Shown: in pieces, positions 1 through 7,520 of the stretch
Numbering within the stretch: the stretch's first letter is position 1
How the letters are laid out: each line of letters starts with the position of its first letter
Origin: Prevotella sp. UBA2755
GTDB lineage: Bacteria; Bacteroidota; Bacteroidia; Bacteroidales; Bacteroidaceae
Direction: 5' to 3'
Assembly (NCBI GenBank): GCA_002353225.1
Contig: DEJF01000051.1
Location: forward strand, 3,023 to 14,190
Length of the DNA stretch: 11,168 nt
Notes under the pieces: model-generated
Database searches by the model: none
The model's input: only the letters and a program-made list of their open reading frames with translations
Told to the model about the DNA's origin: nothing
Made by a program: the position numbers and the translations under genes

Positions 1-644
1 TTATCAATTATCCTGTTTTGGGTAACTATGCGGTTGTCAATCAGATTCAGTAAAGAAGATATTTTATCTTGTTCTTCTTTTGTAGGGTAAATTATTTTTA
101 GTTCTCTTAGATTATCATTGTATATTCGAATAATCGTTGTTGCATTCAGTTTGCTCCAGTTAATACGAGAGAGTAAAAGAGATAGAAAATCGTTAGTATA
201 GAATTGTTTGGGATTGGAAATCCAAACAATATTTGAGTCTTGAAAATAAGCATCCTCCCCATCATATATAATAGTCTTTCCTACGGTTCCAGCACATGTA
301 ATCATAACTTCGCCCTGCATTGGATAATTGTATCTTTCTTTGTATTCTTGATACAATTTCTTTGAAATAAAGGCATCTGCTTTCCCTCCAATAGTACCTA
401 TTTTGTAAAATGGAACATCACCATCCACGTTGGTCTGATTTGCAAAGATCCGCTTACACATCTGAATCTCACAATCATCACCAAGTCGTTTCACATTCCA
501 CTCCCCACTAAATTCTGGGAATCTCAAAGTCGGGACATTGCCTTTCAGGCGAAATCCCTTCCGTTCGGCAGAGTTCAAACAGGTTTTACACTGCTCTCCA
601 TTATTCGGGACATTAAGGACCTTATCTTGTTTATCTGCTGCCAT
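1..644 (-). CDS. hsdS: Type I restriction enzyme specificity subunit HsdS (N-terminal half, runs off window)
   Basis: HsdS is the DNA-recognition subunit of a type I restriction-modification complex; it joins HsdM and HsdR and sets the target sequence. Reading from ATG at 644, the frame stays open for 214 codons to the window edge with no stop, so the 3' half is missing here. Residues about 36-50 (NVPTLRFPEFSGEW) are the usual Bacteroidetes HsdS lead-in. Residues about 50-188 form one target-recognition domain, with typical stretches PFYKIGTIGG (78-87), GEVMITCAGTVGK (111-123) and DSNIVWI (136-142). Residues about 176-214 (NDNLRELKIIYPTKEEQDKI and on) start the conserved coiled-coil spacer. 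A Cys-X2-Cys pair (C19, C22) lies near the N-terminus. The start lies 5 nt after the stop of the AlbA_2 gene, so it is cotranscribed last in the operon. A and T use is visibly higher than in hsdM, as is common for exchanged recognition domains. Confidence 0.93.
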   Translation of the reverse strand, partial: MAADKQDKVLNVPNNGEQCKTCLNSAERKGFRLKGNVPTLRFPEFSGEWNVKRLGDDCEIQMCKRIFANQTNVDGDVPFYKIGTIGGKADAFISKKLYQEYKERYNYPMQGEVMITCAGTVGKTIIYDGEDAYFQDSNIVWISNPKQFYTNDFLSLLLSRINWSKLNATTIIRIYNDNLRELKIIYPTKEEQDKISSLLNLIDNRIVTQNRIID

Positions 645-649
645 AGTCA

Positions 650-2233
650 TTACTTCTCTTCCTTTGAATACTTGATGTGCATAGCCTTTTCTGTCAGGCG
701 ATAACGCTGATAGGGATGATTCGGTTGCTCTGGATATTTACGTTCTATTATACCCATTTTGAGTGCAGGCTCAAGATAATTAACTCTAAATCTAAAACGC
801 GTTTTAAGTCCACAGAGATTCATTAACTCAAGCGCTGAAAGATACTCAAAGTTCATGACTTCCATCAATTTGAGAACTTGTTTGTTCAAACTTGGCTCCT
901 TTTTGGAACTTGGCTCCTTTTTGGAACTTGGCTCCTTTTTGGAACTTGGCTCCTTTTGTGCCTTAACCCCCTGCTTTTTAATAGTCGAACCCCCTGCTTT
1001 TTGGGTGGTAGTTGTACCCTCTCTCAACTGTGTATAACTTGACTTGTCGGCAGGACGTTTAAATGTGACCCACACAAAGTTTGGGTTGGTCTGCCAAACA
1101 GGCTCCTCAACTCCAGCGGCAATACATGAATCGATAATACGACGGACACCAGAACCCCAACTTTCGAGGAATGTACTTCTATAGAGGAAAGTTGCAATCA
1201 ACGGATTGTATGGGTGGGAGTTATGAGGTTGTTTGATGGTCTCAGGAGTCAGTTCTGGAGGAAGTGCACCAGGATTCTCAATCTCCACACGGTCATCATA
1301 TACGGCAATGCCAACAGATGTCCCGGGCTGGTCATATCGCCGATGGCAAAGACTATTCACCAAGGTCTCGCGCAGTGCTTCTACTGGGATTTCAAGTTGC
1401 TCCATACGACGGAGACCCACAATTTTACCACTCAGATTGAGGTGTTTGAAGAGGAATGACATACCAGCATCAAGAAGGTCAAAGAAATTGCCTTCTGCCT
1501 GCTGATTATCGCCAAACTCGTTCTTTCCTGTTCCACGGAAGCGAGCCATGCGTAAACGTAGTTGCGGATAGCCATATAGTTTCTTACTGAAAAGCATCAC
1601 TGCAGCATTGTTTAACTTGCCGTCGTTCAACAGTTCCGACTTTTGGAGTAATGTCTCTATCGGCTCTGTCATAGCCGCTTCGTTAAGACGACCGCCCTCT
1701 ATGCCTAAGCGAACGGCACCACGTATTCTGTCTTCGTCAAGATCAGCGACGGTTATTCCGTCAGCCTCCTGACGCTCCCAAGCAAAGTATTGTGGCTTAC
1801 TCTGTCTCAGACGCTCTTCGTACATTTCACGAGGCATCACTTTTGTAGTGCTCTCCACCTTATAATAAGGACGACCATTACATGTGAAAGGAGTATGTCC
1901 CCAAACCCAAGGTTCAAAGTACATAGCAATGACTTGATTACCAGGATGCTCTGGTACATCAATATACTCCACTTTTATGTCAACGGCAGGTTCCAAACTA
2001 GTAAGTGCTCCTGCAATTTCCCGACGTGTATTATCTGTAACCTGTTGCCCGACAATCTTCAGTGACGTTGGAGCAACACCTATGATGAGCCAACCGCCAT
2101 CAGTATTCAGGAAAGCACATGCTGAATGCATTCCATCCTTCAGTTCACCCGTCGTCTTTTTCAGTTCAAGTGTACGGGTTTCGTCTGATTTAATGATAGA
2201 CTTTATATCGTCAATTGTCATACTCTTCTTCAT
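650..2233 (-). CDS. AlbA_2 (Schlafen-like) / GHKL ATPase-like protein with C-terminal winged helix, inside the type I RM operon
   Basis: This 527-aa protein has the architecture of the COG2865-type 'putative DNA-binding/ATP-binding' proteins. Residues about 11-135 form an AlbA_2 domain, with the motif E18-T-R-T-L-E23-L-K25 and FLNTDGGWLIIGV (41-53). Residues about 283-392 look like the GHKL/HATPase_c_4 fold: RETLVNSLCHRRY (288-300, N-box), DDRVEIENPG (313-322, G1) and ESWGSGVRRI (357-366, G2). Residues about 400-450 are a low-complexity linker with KEPSSK repeats, followed by a winged-helix-like domain (about 450-520). The ATG start touches the hsdM stop (TAAATG), and hsdS follows after 5 nt, so it belongs to the RM transcript. 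Extra genes between hsdM and hsdS are known in other type I loci. Whether this one regulates the RM genes, cuts nucleic acid or acts as a separate defence is not known. A later in-frame ATG (codon 5) is an alternative start. Confidence 0.87.
   Translation of the reverse strand: MKKSMTIDDIKSIIKSDETRTLELKKTTGELKDGMHSACAFLNTDGGWLIIGVAPTSLKIVGQQVTDNTRREIAGALTSLEPAVDIKVEYIDVPEHPGNQVIAMYFEPWVWGHTPFTCNGRPYYKVESTTKVMPREMYEERLRQSKPQYFAWERQEADGITVADLDEDRIRGAVRLGIEGGRLNEAAMTEPIETLLQKSELLNDGKLNNAAVMLFSKKLYGYPQLRLRMARFRGTGKNEFGDNQQAEGNFFDLLDAGMSFLFKHLNLSGKIVGLRRMEQLEIPVEALRETLVNSLCHRRYDQPGTSVGIAVYDDRVEIENPGALPPELTPETIKQPHNSHPYNPLIATFLYRSTFLESWGSGVRRIIDSCIAAGVEEPVWQTNPNFVWVTFKRPADKSSYTQLREGTTTTQKAGGSTIKKQGVKAQKEPSSKKEPSSKKEPSSKKEPSLNKQVLKLMEVMNFEYLSALELMNLCGLKTRFRFRVNYLEPALKMGIIERKYPEQPNHPYQRYRLTEKAMHIKYSKEEK
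891..957. repeat. 18-bp in-frame tandem repeat (3 full copies plus 13 bp)
   Basis: The unit cttggctcctttttggaa is repeated exactly at 891-908, 909-926 and 927-944, with a partial copy at 945-957. Being 18 bp, each unit adds six residues (K-E-P-S-S-K) to the linker of the AlbA_2 protein without changing the frame. It lies between the GHKL-like domain and the winged helix. The perfect identity of the copies suggests recent slippage or active homogenisation, so copy number may vary between strains. Confidence 0.97.
965..1002. repeat. 15-bp direct repeat pair in the same linker
   Basis: The sequence aaccccctgcttttt occurs at 965-979 and again at 988-1002. The offset is 23 bp, not a multiple of three, so the two copies encode different residues (around KKQGV and QKAGG on the minus strand). 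It shows that the whole linker region of the AlbA_2 gene, not only the KEPSSK block, has been built by small duplications. Confidence 0.9.
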
Positions 2234-3778
2234 TTATTCCACAATACCCAACTCCTTCAGATAAACCTCAATCTGCTTGTCAAGGTCTGCGCGTTTGGCT
2301 TCAAGTTCCTTGATCTCGCCCATCACGGCATGGATGTCGATGGGTGCTTCTTCCTCAAAGGTATCAACGTAACGAGGAATGTTGAGGTTATAGTCGTTGT
2401 CGATGATTTCCTGCATCGTTGCCAGATGGCTGTACTTCTCAATCTCCTTTCGTTCCCTGTATGTGTCGATAATCTTCTGTATATGCTCAGAACGAAGTTT
2501 GTTCTGGGTCTTTACCTTCTCAAACTCCTTGCTGGCATCTATGAAGAGTACATTGTCACCCTCCTTACGGCATTTCTTGATGACGATGATACACGTCGGA
2601 ATGCTTGTGCCATAGAAGATATTAGCAGGCAAGCCGATAATGGCATCGATATAGTTACGCTTCTCTATCAGGAACTGGCGTATCTTTCCCTCGGCAGAGC
2701 CACGAAACAACACACCATGCGGAGCCACGCAAGCCATCGTGCCGCCATCGTTGAGGTGGTAAATCATGTGGAGGATAAAGGCATAGTCGGCTTTTGACTT
2801 GGGAGCCAATACACCAGCCTTGCTGAAACGGTCATCATTATTGAACTTGGCGGCAGCACTCCAGTCTGCAGAGAATGGAGGATTAGCCACCACAGCATCA
2901 AACTGGCGGTCGCCAAAGGCATCTGCCTCCAAGGTGTCACCATTCTGAATGTCGAAGTCATTGTACTTCACCCCATGCAGCAGCATGTTCATTCGGGCCA
3001 AGTTAAAGGTTGTAGGGTTCTTCTCCTGTCCGAAGATACTGTCAGCCTTACCACTGCGGGCAGTGCGAAGCAACAGTGAGCCAGAGCCACAAGTGGGATC
3101 ATAGACGTTCTTTAATCGAGTCTTGCCCGTTGTTACTATCTCTGCCAATATCTGGCTAACCTCCTGCGGAGTATAGAACTCACCAGCCTTCTTACCTGCT
3201 CCGGCAGCAAACTGACCTATCATGTATTCGTAAGCATCACCGAGGATGTCAATGTCACTGGCATCTTCCAGACCAAAGTCAATGCCATTCAGCGCTACCA
3301 ATACGTCACTGATAAGTCGGTTCTTGTCGTCTGCAGTCTTACCAAGTTTGGGAGAAGCAAGGTCAATATCAGAGAACAGACCTCCAAAATCATCCTCACT
3401 TTCCTGTCCGATAGTACTGTCCTCAATCTTTTTCAATGATCGCTCCAGTTGGGGTAAGATGTTCTCCTTACGCCCGATGGCATCTATGATAGTGGAGAAA
3501 AGGAAGTCCGGCTCAACAAAGTAACCGAGATTATCAACGCACATCCTTTTTATCGTGCTCTTTAATTCATCATCGTCACTTTCCCATGCGTCTTTGAAAG
3601 TTGTCTCGTCAGCCTCCAATTCATCATTGACGTACAACTCTATCTTTTCTGACAGGTATTTGTAGAAGATGAAGCCAAGAGAGAAGTACATGAAGTCGCT
3701 TGCCGACATGTTTCCTCTCAGCGTATTGGCAACCGTCCATAGTTGGCTGCGTAGTTTCTGTTGCAGGTCTTCGCCCAT
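2234..3778 (-). CDS. hsdM: Type I restriction-modification DNA methyltransferase subunit HsdM (N6-adenine)
   Basis: HsdM transfers a methyl group from S-adenosylmethionine to adenine in the site chosen by HsdS. From the ATG at 3778 it is 514 aa. Residues about 5-130 are the HsdM N-terminal helical domain (QQKLRSQLWTVANTLRGNM, FSLGFIFYKYLSEK). The catalytic domain follows with GEFYTPQEVS (199-208), SAM-binding motif I DPTCGSGSLL (227-236) and the adenine-methylase motif NPPF (299-302). The tail (about 485-514) is a helical stretch suited to contact with HsdS. The frame is open 13 codons further upstream to a TTG at 3817 overlapping the end of hsdR. I rejected that start because those codons (HNSQFII) come from an AT-rich intergenic repeat and the family begins at MGEDLQQKL. 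The stop TAA abuts the next ATG. No key residue is missing. Confidence 0.96.
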   Translation of the reverse strand: MGEDLQQKLRSQLWTVANTLRGNMSASDFMYFSLGFIFYKYLSEKIELYVNDELEADETTFKDAWESDDDELKSTIKRMCVDNLGYFVEPDFLFSTIIDAIGRKENILPQLERSLKKIEDSTIGQESEDDFGGLFSDIDLASPKLGKTADDKNRLISDVLVALNGIDFGLEDASDIDILGDAYEYMIGQFAAGAGKKAGEFYTPQEVSQILAEIVTTGKTRLKNVYDPTCGSGSLLLRTARSGKADSIFGQEKNPTTFNLARMNMLLHGVKYNDFDIQNGDTLEADAFGDRQFDAVVANPPFSADWSAAAKFNNDDRFSKAGVLAPKSKADYAFILHMIYHLNDGGTMACVAPHGVLFRGSAEGKIRQFLIEKRNYIDAIIGLPANIFYGTSIPTCIIVIKKCRKEGDNVLFIDASKEFEKVKTQNKLRSEHIQKIIDTYRERKEIEKYSHLATMQEIIDNDYNLNIPRYVDTFEEEAPIDIHAVMGEIKELEAKRADLDKQIEVYLKELGIVE

Positions 3779-3801
3779 AATTATGAATTGTGAATTATGA
3801 A
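3779..3801. repeat. Short AT-rich direct repeat between hsdR and hsdM
   Basis: The 9-mer aattatgaa occurs at 3779-3787 and 3793-3801, a 14-bp period, filling most of the 29-nt gap between the hsdR stop and the hsdM ATG. I recall similar 'aattcacaattcat' filler from other Bacteroidetes intergenic regions. It creates a false 13-codon N-terminal extension of hsdM. No regulatory role is evident. Confidence 0.75.
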
Positions 3802-3807
3802 CTGATT

Positions 3808-6627
3808 TCAGTCCCAATTATATGTGTTAATAATTTCTCTCAGTTGCTCAACTATGCGTTTCAACATGGTTGAACGCTCCAATAGTCTCAGTCCCTTCTT
3901 AGCACGGATAGCCTTTTGGATAATCTCTGGCTTCTCACGGTGGAGATAGTCATATTCTGAAAGGAACTTGGTCAGAGCCTCTTCATCTATGCCCTCAGAG
4001 ACTGCGAGAGTGTGAACGGCATTATTCCGTGAGGTGGCAATATAGTCGTTAAGTTTGCTCTCTAAATCCATTGAGCCATCAGCCTTTGCCTGTTGGAATC
4101 CTGCCCTGTCGTTATCCACGTTCTCACGGATGAAGTCGTCTATCAGTTTCGACTTGTTGCGCATTACGGCATCCTTAATCATGGTGTCGAGAATGTCCTG
4201 ACGCTTCTTGTTGTAATCCTCTTCATCAGGATTCAGGTTGGCTATCAGTTCCAGGATATATGCTACGTTGATGATGTCACTATGCAGCAGTTCCAGACAG
4301 AAGTCTATATCCTCCAGACCGCTTTCGTCATTATAGGGAATTTCTCCCTCTGCAGCCATAGTCGGAGCATCGGCAGGGGGATTGATAACGCCAACCGTAA
4401 TGTCAAGGTACTTACTCTTGAAGTCGGCAAACTCCTGTTCGGTCATGTAGAGGTCTGGATCATTGGCATTATAGTCCTCATATATCTGAATCTCTGCCTG
4501 TTTTTTGATGATTTCACGGAATGCAAGCACGAAGTCACGCTTATCCAGTTCGCTTTGCAGTGTGTCAATATACTGCGGCTTGGGGTATTTCTTCAGGAAC
4601 TCAATCGTGAGGTCGTTCAGTTCCTTCTTCACATTCTCAAAAGGAGGACGGACAATGAACTCATTCGGCTGGTTGTTGCTGAACAGTTTGATAGCAGCAT
4701 CCACGTTATCCTTCAAGTCACGGAAACATACCACCTTGCCGAAGCGTTTCTTCTCGTTCAGCACACGATTGGTACGACTAAACGCCTGTAGCAGTCCATG
4801 ATACTCCAGATTCTTATCCACATAGAGCGTATTCAACTTCTTCGCATCGAAGCCCGTCAGGAACATGCCAACAACCAAAAGCAGGTCGAGCGGTTCCATA
4901 TCCGGCTTTTTTTTCTTCATACGCAGGTTGATGTCATCGTAATATGCGCTGAAGTTCTCCGTCGTGAATGCCGTATTGAACATCTCATTATAGTCGTCCA
5001 TGATGGACTGCAACTCGTCAGAAGTCACCTTGTCGTCAGCAAAGCCTTGGTTCATACCTGTTTTCTCATCATCTTGACTCTCATTGGCAGCGTATGTGAA
5101 AACGGCTCCAATCTTAATCTTCGGATTCAGCGATTTGAATATCTTGTAGTATTTCAGCAGCATCGGAACAGACTGAATGGCAAACAGCGCATTAAACTCT
5201 CCGTCAAAAGTTGACTTGTTGAAGTTGTTAAGGATAAACTGTGCTATCTCCGTCATACGCTTTTCACTGAACAGGTCGATGTTCTGCTGCCCCTTATAGT
5301 ATTCCACAAGGAACCCCAGCACATTCTCGTCCGCAATGGCATCCTTAATGAGATATTTGTGCAGACAGTCTCCAAAAACTTCTGCCGTGGTATGCTCCTG
5401 TTTGGCATTCTCTGCAAAGATAGGCGTACCCGTGAAACCGAATATCTGCAAGTTATTGAAGAACTTCACGATGTTCTTATGACAGTCGCCGAAATGACTG
5501 CGGTGACACTCGTCGAATATCATCACCACCTTCTGGTCTCTTACACCCTGCAACCGTTTGTTGTAGTATTCACGGGTAACGGCAACATTCAATTTCTGGA
5601 TCGTAGTGATGATAATCTTGCTGTCACTACGCAAACGCTTGATAAGTTCCTTGGTGTTGTCCGTGTTGTCAACGGCACCAGGCTCAAACGCCTCATACTC
5701 CGATTGTGTCTGGGTATCGAGGTCGTGGCGGTCAACAACGAACATCACCTTGTCAATACCGTCAATCTCGCTGACGAGTTGAGCCGCCTTGAATGATGTC
5801 AGTGTCTTTCCTGCTCCTGTAGTATGCCAGATGTAGCCATTCTTGTTGGTGTTCTGCACTCGGTCGAGAATCTGCTCCACGGCGTAGAACTGGTAAGGAC
5901 GTAGCACCATCAGGCATTTGTCGCCCTCATGCAGCACAATATACTTGCTGATCATCTTCCCAAGATTGCACTTGTCGAAGAAAAAGTAGGCAAACTTGCT
6001 CAGGTCGTTGAACGGAACGTTCTCCGCATCCGTCCAGTTGAACGTGAACTTATAGCCGCTGTTGGGGTTGTTGGCAAAATAACGGGTATTCACGCCGTTG
6101 CTGATAACGAAGAGTTGGATGTAGTCGAAGAGTCCGTGAAACGAAGTCTTGTGGTATCGCTGAATCTGGTTGTATGCCTGTTTCAGTTCCACACCACGCT
6201 TTTTCAATTCTATCTGTACCAGTGGCAGACCGTTGATGAGTATGGTCACGTCATAACGGCACTTCTTGCGTCCCTCCACGGTTATCTGATTGCTGACCTG
6301 AAACTCGTTCTGACACCAGTGCTGTTTGTTGATGAACTCTATCCACACCCGTTCGCCATTCTCTAACTGGAAATTCTTCAGGTCACGGAGTTTCTTGGCT
6401 TTCTCAAAGCGGGTGCCACCTTCGAGATATAGCAGTATCTTATCAAACTCCTTATCCGTGAAGTGTTCACGACCATGCGCGGCCAGTTCCTTCTGGTTGT
6501 GCTTCTCCAACTGCACCTTGAAATTAGCGAGCAGGTTCTCTTCCTCCTTGACGGAAACGTACTCGTAACTCATTTCCGTCAGGGTCTTTATCAGTCCTTG
6601 CTCCAATATCTCTTCGCTCTGCGTCAT
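3808..6627 (-). CDS. hsdR: Type I restriction endonuclease subunit HsdR
   Basis: HsdR is the motor and nuclease of the type I complex: it translocates unmethylated DNA using ATP and cuts far from the site. The 939-aa protein carries an N-terminal PD-(D/E)XK nuclease domain (about 1-220) with D126 in RYDVT and E140-L-K142 in LVQIELKKRG. Two RecA-like helicase lobes follow: Walker A HTTGAGKT (268-275), DEAD-box FDECH (371-375), motif III FTGTP (398-402), GMFLTGFDAKKLNTLYVDK (587-605) and motif VI QAFSRTNR (614-621). The C-terminal helical region (about 660-939) probably binds HsdM. All the catalytic motifs look intact and the length is normal for the shorter HsdR class. ATG at 6627 is the first good start; another upstream ATG is out of frame. 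It is the first gene of the operon, 29 nt before hsdM. Confidence 0.97.
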   Translation of the reverse strand: MTQSEEILEQGLIKTLTEMSYEYVSVKEEENLLANFKVQLEKHNQKELAAHGREHFTDKEFDKILLYLEGGTRFEKAKKLRDLKNFQLENGERVWIEFINKQHWCQNEFQVSNQITVEGRKKCRYDVTILINGLPLVQIELKKRGVELKQAYNQIQRYHKTSFHGLFDYIQLFVISNGVNTRYFANNPNSGYKFTFNWTDAENVPFNDLSKFAYFFFDKCNLGKMISKYIVLHEGDKCLMVLRPYQFYAVEQILDRVQNTNKNGYIWHTTGAGKTLTSFKAAQLVSEIDGIDKVMFVVDRHDLDTQTQSEYEAFEPGAVDNTDNTKELIKRLRSDSKIIITTIQKLNVAVTREYYNKRLQGVRDQKVVMIFDECHRSHFGDCHKNIVKFFNNLQIFGFTGTPIFAENAKQEHTTAEVFGDCLHKYLIKDAIADENVLGFLVEYYKGQQNIDLFSEKRMTEIAQFILNNFNKSTFDGEFNALFAIQSVPMLLKYYKIFKSLNPKIKIGAVFTYAANESQDDEKTGMNQGFADDKVTSDELQSIMDDYNEMFNTAFTTENFSAYYDDINLRMKKKKPDMEPLDLLLVVGMFLTGFDAKKLNTLYVDKNLEYHGLLQAFSRTNRVLNEKKRFGKVVCFRDLKDNVDAAIKLFSNNQPNEFIVRPPFENVKKELNDLTIEFLKKYPKPQYIDTLQSELDKRDFVLAFREIIKKQAEIQIYEDYNANDPDLYMTEQEFADFKSKYLDITVGVINPPADAPTMAAEGEIPYNDESGLEDIDFCLELLHSDIINVAYILELIANLNPDEEDYNKKRQDILDTMIKDAVMRNKSKLIDDFIRENVDNDRAGFQQAKADGSMDLESKLNDYIATSRNNAVHTLAVSEGIDEEALTKFLSEYDYLHREKPEIIQKAIRAKKGLRLLERSTMLKRIVEQLREIINTYNWD

Positions 6628-6682
6628 ATTTGTCTTTTGTCATCACATTAAGGAAATAAAATCCTTAATTTACCTTGTGCTG

Positions 6683-6716
6683 CAAAGGTACTAAAAACTT
6701 TGCACATAAATGTGCA
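6683..6716 (-). promoter_or_regulatory. Predicted Bacteroidetes promoter of the hsdR-hsdM-albA_2-hsdS operon
   Basis: On the minus strand, 6690 to 6683 reads TACCTTTG, a perfect match to the Bacteroidetes -7 consensus TAnnTTTG. Transcription would begin near 6677, giving an untranslated leader of about 50 nt before the hsdR ATG. No clean TTTG is seen at the -33 position; that place is taken by an inverted repeat, which fits a promoter under control of a bound protein. The start point is inferred, not shown. Confidence 0.68.
6701..6716. promoter_or_regulatory. Perfect 7-bp-arm inverted repeat, candidate operator of the RM operon
   Basis: The sequence tgcacat-aa-atgtgca is a perfect inverted repeat with a 2-nt centre. 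Its centre lies 18-19 nt upstream of the -7 box of the hsdR promoter, so it would cover the -33 region. This size and symmetry suit a dimeric helix-turn-helix regulator. No classical controller gene is in the window; the winged-helix AlbA_2 protein or an unlinked regulator could bind it. Confidence 0.5.
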
Positions 6717-6846
6717 TTGTAGGTGAAAAAAGTATCGCCAAACCCGCTTTATGTTACACATTTTGTGAAATCAAGATAGTAAACCTATCTTTTTCCTTAA
6801 TTCCTTGCAGTTTTCAAAAAAACATATTACCTCTTGCAAGTCAATA
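6717..6846. other. AT-rich spacer with a weak hairpin
   Basis: This 130-bp stretch between the hsdR promoter and the left long inverted repeat has no supported gene. It contains a small inverted repeat agatag (6774-6779) / ctatct (6785-6790) with a 5-nt loop followed by tttt. It is terminator-like on the plus strand but A/T-rich and weak. A 67-codon minus-strand frame that crosses from here into the inverted repeat has no recognisable features and is probably chance. Confidence 0.5.
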
Positions 6847-6965
6847 AAAATACTACATGTGATTTTAAAAATCGGGAAAAATCTGCAAATCTGCAAATAA
6901 AATGCACAACCGTCTGGGAGATAGGCGGTTGCGCATTTGCAGATTTTATGGCAGATTGGCAGATT
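6847..6965 (+). repeat. Left 119-bp inverted repeat (IR-L) with iterated ATCTGC motifs and internal hairpin
   Basis: It matches the reverse complement of 9728-9846 without gaps, with seven mismatches. It contains ATCTGC at 6881 and 6889 (an 8-bp tandem, aaatctgc twice) and the opposite orientation GCAGAT at 6939, 6951 and 6959. A stem pairs 6902-6912 with 6926-6936 (atgcacaaccg with cggttgcgcat, one mismatch). Because the motifs on the two sides of that stem face each other, the repeat is itself an imperfect palindrome. It lies between the diverging hsdR and cassette promoters, so it is poorly placed to be only a terminator. Confidence 0.93.
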
Positions 6966-6978
6966 TATGCCCAAAAAC

Positions 6979-7009
6979 TTGCATATTTAAGAAAAAAGTA
7001 GTACCTTTG
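6979..7009 (+). promoter_or_regulatory. Predicted Bacteroidetes promoter of the Cys-rich protein / VirE operon
   Basis: TACCTTTG at 7002-7009 matches the -7 consensus TAnnTTTG exactly, and TTG at 6979-6981 stands 20 nt upstream as the -33 element. Transcription should begin near 7015, leaving about 40 nt of AT-rich leader before the ATG at 7057. The promoter lies just inside the left inverted repeat, so it would move together with the genes if the cassette moved or inverted. Confidence 0.78.
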
Positions 7010-7056
7010 TAGTGTTATTATTAACTTTTTAAACCATAATTAAAAAAGCATCAACT

Positions 7057-7500
7057 ATGGAAGAAATCAACTTTTCTTGGAAAGATGTGCCCGAAGGATG
7101 GGCATTGTGTTTTAATCAACCTTGTCCCTTACGGGATCATTGCTTACGCTATCAAGCAGGACTGCTGGCACCAGAGAGTATGACGGTCAGTCGATGTGTG
7201 ACACCACGGGCACTGACTGGTGAGAAATGTAAGGCGTATGCCTCGATGGAACCAGTGAAATTCGCACGGGGTTTCTCCACGATTTATCAGAACGTACTGA
7301 AGCGTGACTATACCTCGCTGCGGAAATACATGACCAGTCTGCTGTCTGGCAAACGGTATTATTATGAGTACAAAAGGGGTGAGCGTGCCTTGTCACCCGA
7401 GCAACAGAGTGACATCAAAGAGTTGTTCGGGTCATTCGGTTATCATGACAGCGTACAATTCGACAAATACGAAGTATCCCTCCACTTCCCTTGGATATAA
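7057..7500 (+). CDS. Small Cys-rich protein, DUF6078-like
   Basis: This 147-aa protein resembles the Bacteroidales DUF6078 family, whose function is unknown to me; the assignment is from memory of the family pattern. The N-terminal part (about 10-62) is rich in cysteine: C18-X4-C23-X5-C29, then C47 and C58, with H28 nearby, which could bind a metal or Fe-S centre. The C-terminal half (about 67-147) is basic then helical: TSLRKYMTSLLSGKRYYYEYKRGER (86-110) followed by LSPEQQSDIKELFGSFGY (112-129), which may be a small nucleic-acid-binding fold. There is no signal peptide or membrane segment, so it is likely cytoplasmic. It is the first gene after the cassette promoter and is probably cotranscribed with the VirE-type gene 156 nt downstream. 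This suggests an accessory role to that protein, for example DNA binding or regulation. Confidence 0.8.
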   Translation: MEEINFSWKDVPEGWALCFNQPCPLRDHCLRYQAGLLAPESMTVSRCVTPRALTGEKCKAYASMEPVKFARGFSTIYQNVLKRDYTSLRKYMTSLLSGKRYYYEYKRGERALSPEQQSDIKELFGSFGYHDSVQFDKYEVSLHFPWI

Positions 7501-7520
7501 CTAACAGGTCGTCTGGATGG

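Noticed and set aside
3779..3817. A longer hsdM starting at TTG 3817, overlapping hsdR.
   Set aside because: The extra residues (HNSQFII) arise from an AT-rich direct repeat, the first codon is TTG, and the family N-terminus MGEDLQQKL begins at the ATG at 3778.
4093..4791. Long plus-strand open frames opposite hsdR, including one of 232 codons.
   Set aside because: They are antisense to a clear, complete hsdR and show no domain; they follow from codon bias of the real gene.
6847..6965. CRISPR array or phage attachment site as explanation of the repeats.
   Set aside because: There are only two long copies in inverted orientation with no regular spacers, and neither a cas gene, an integrase nor a tRNA is present.
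6771..6974. A 67-codon minus-strand frame between hsdR and the cassette.
   Set aside because: It runs across the left inverted repeat, has no recognisable domain, and its composition follows the AT-rich noncoding sequence.
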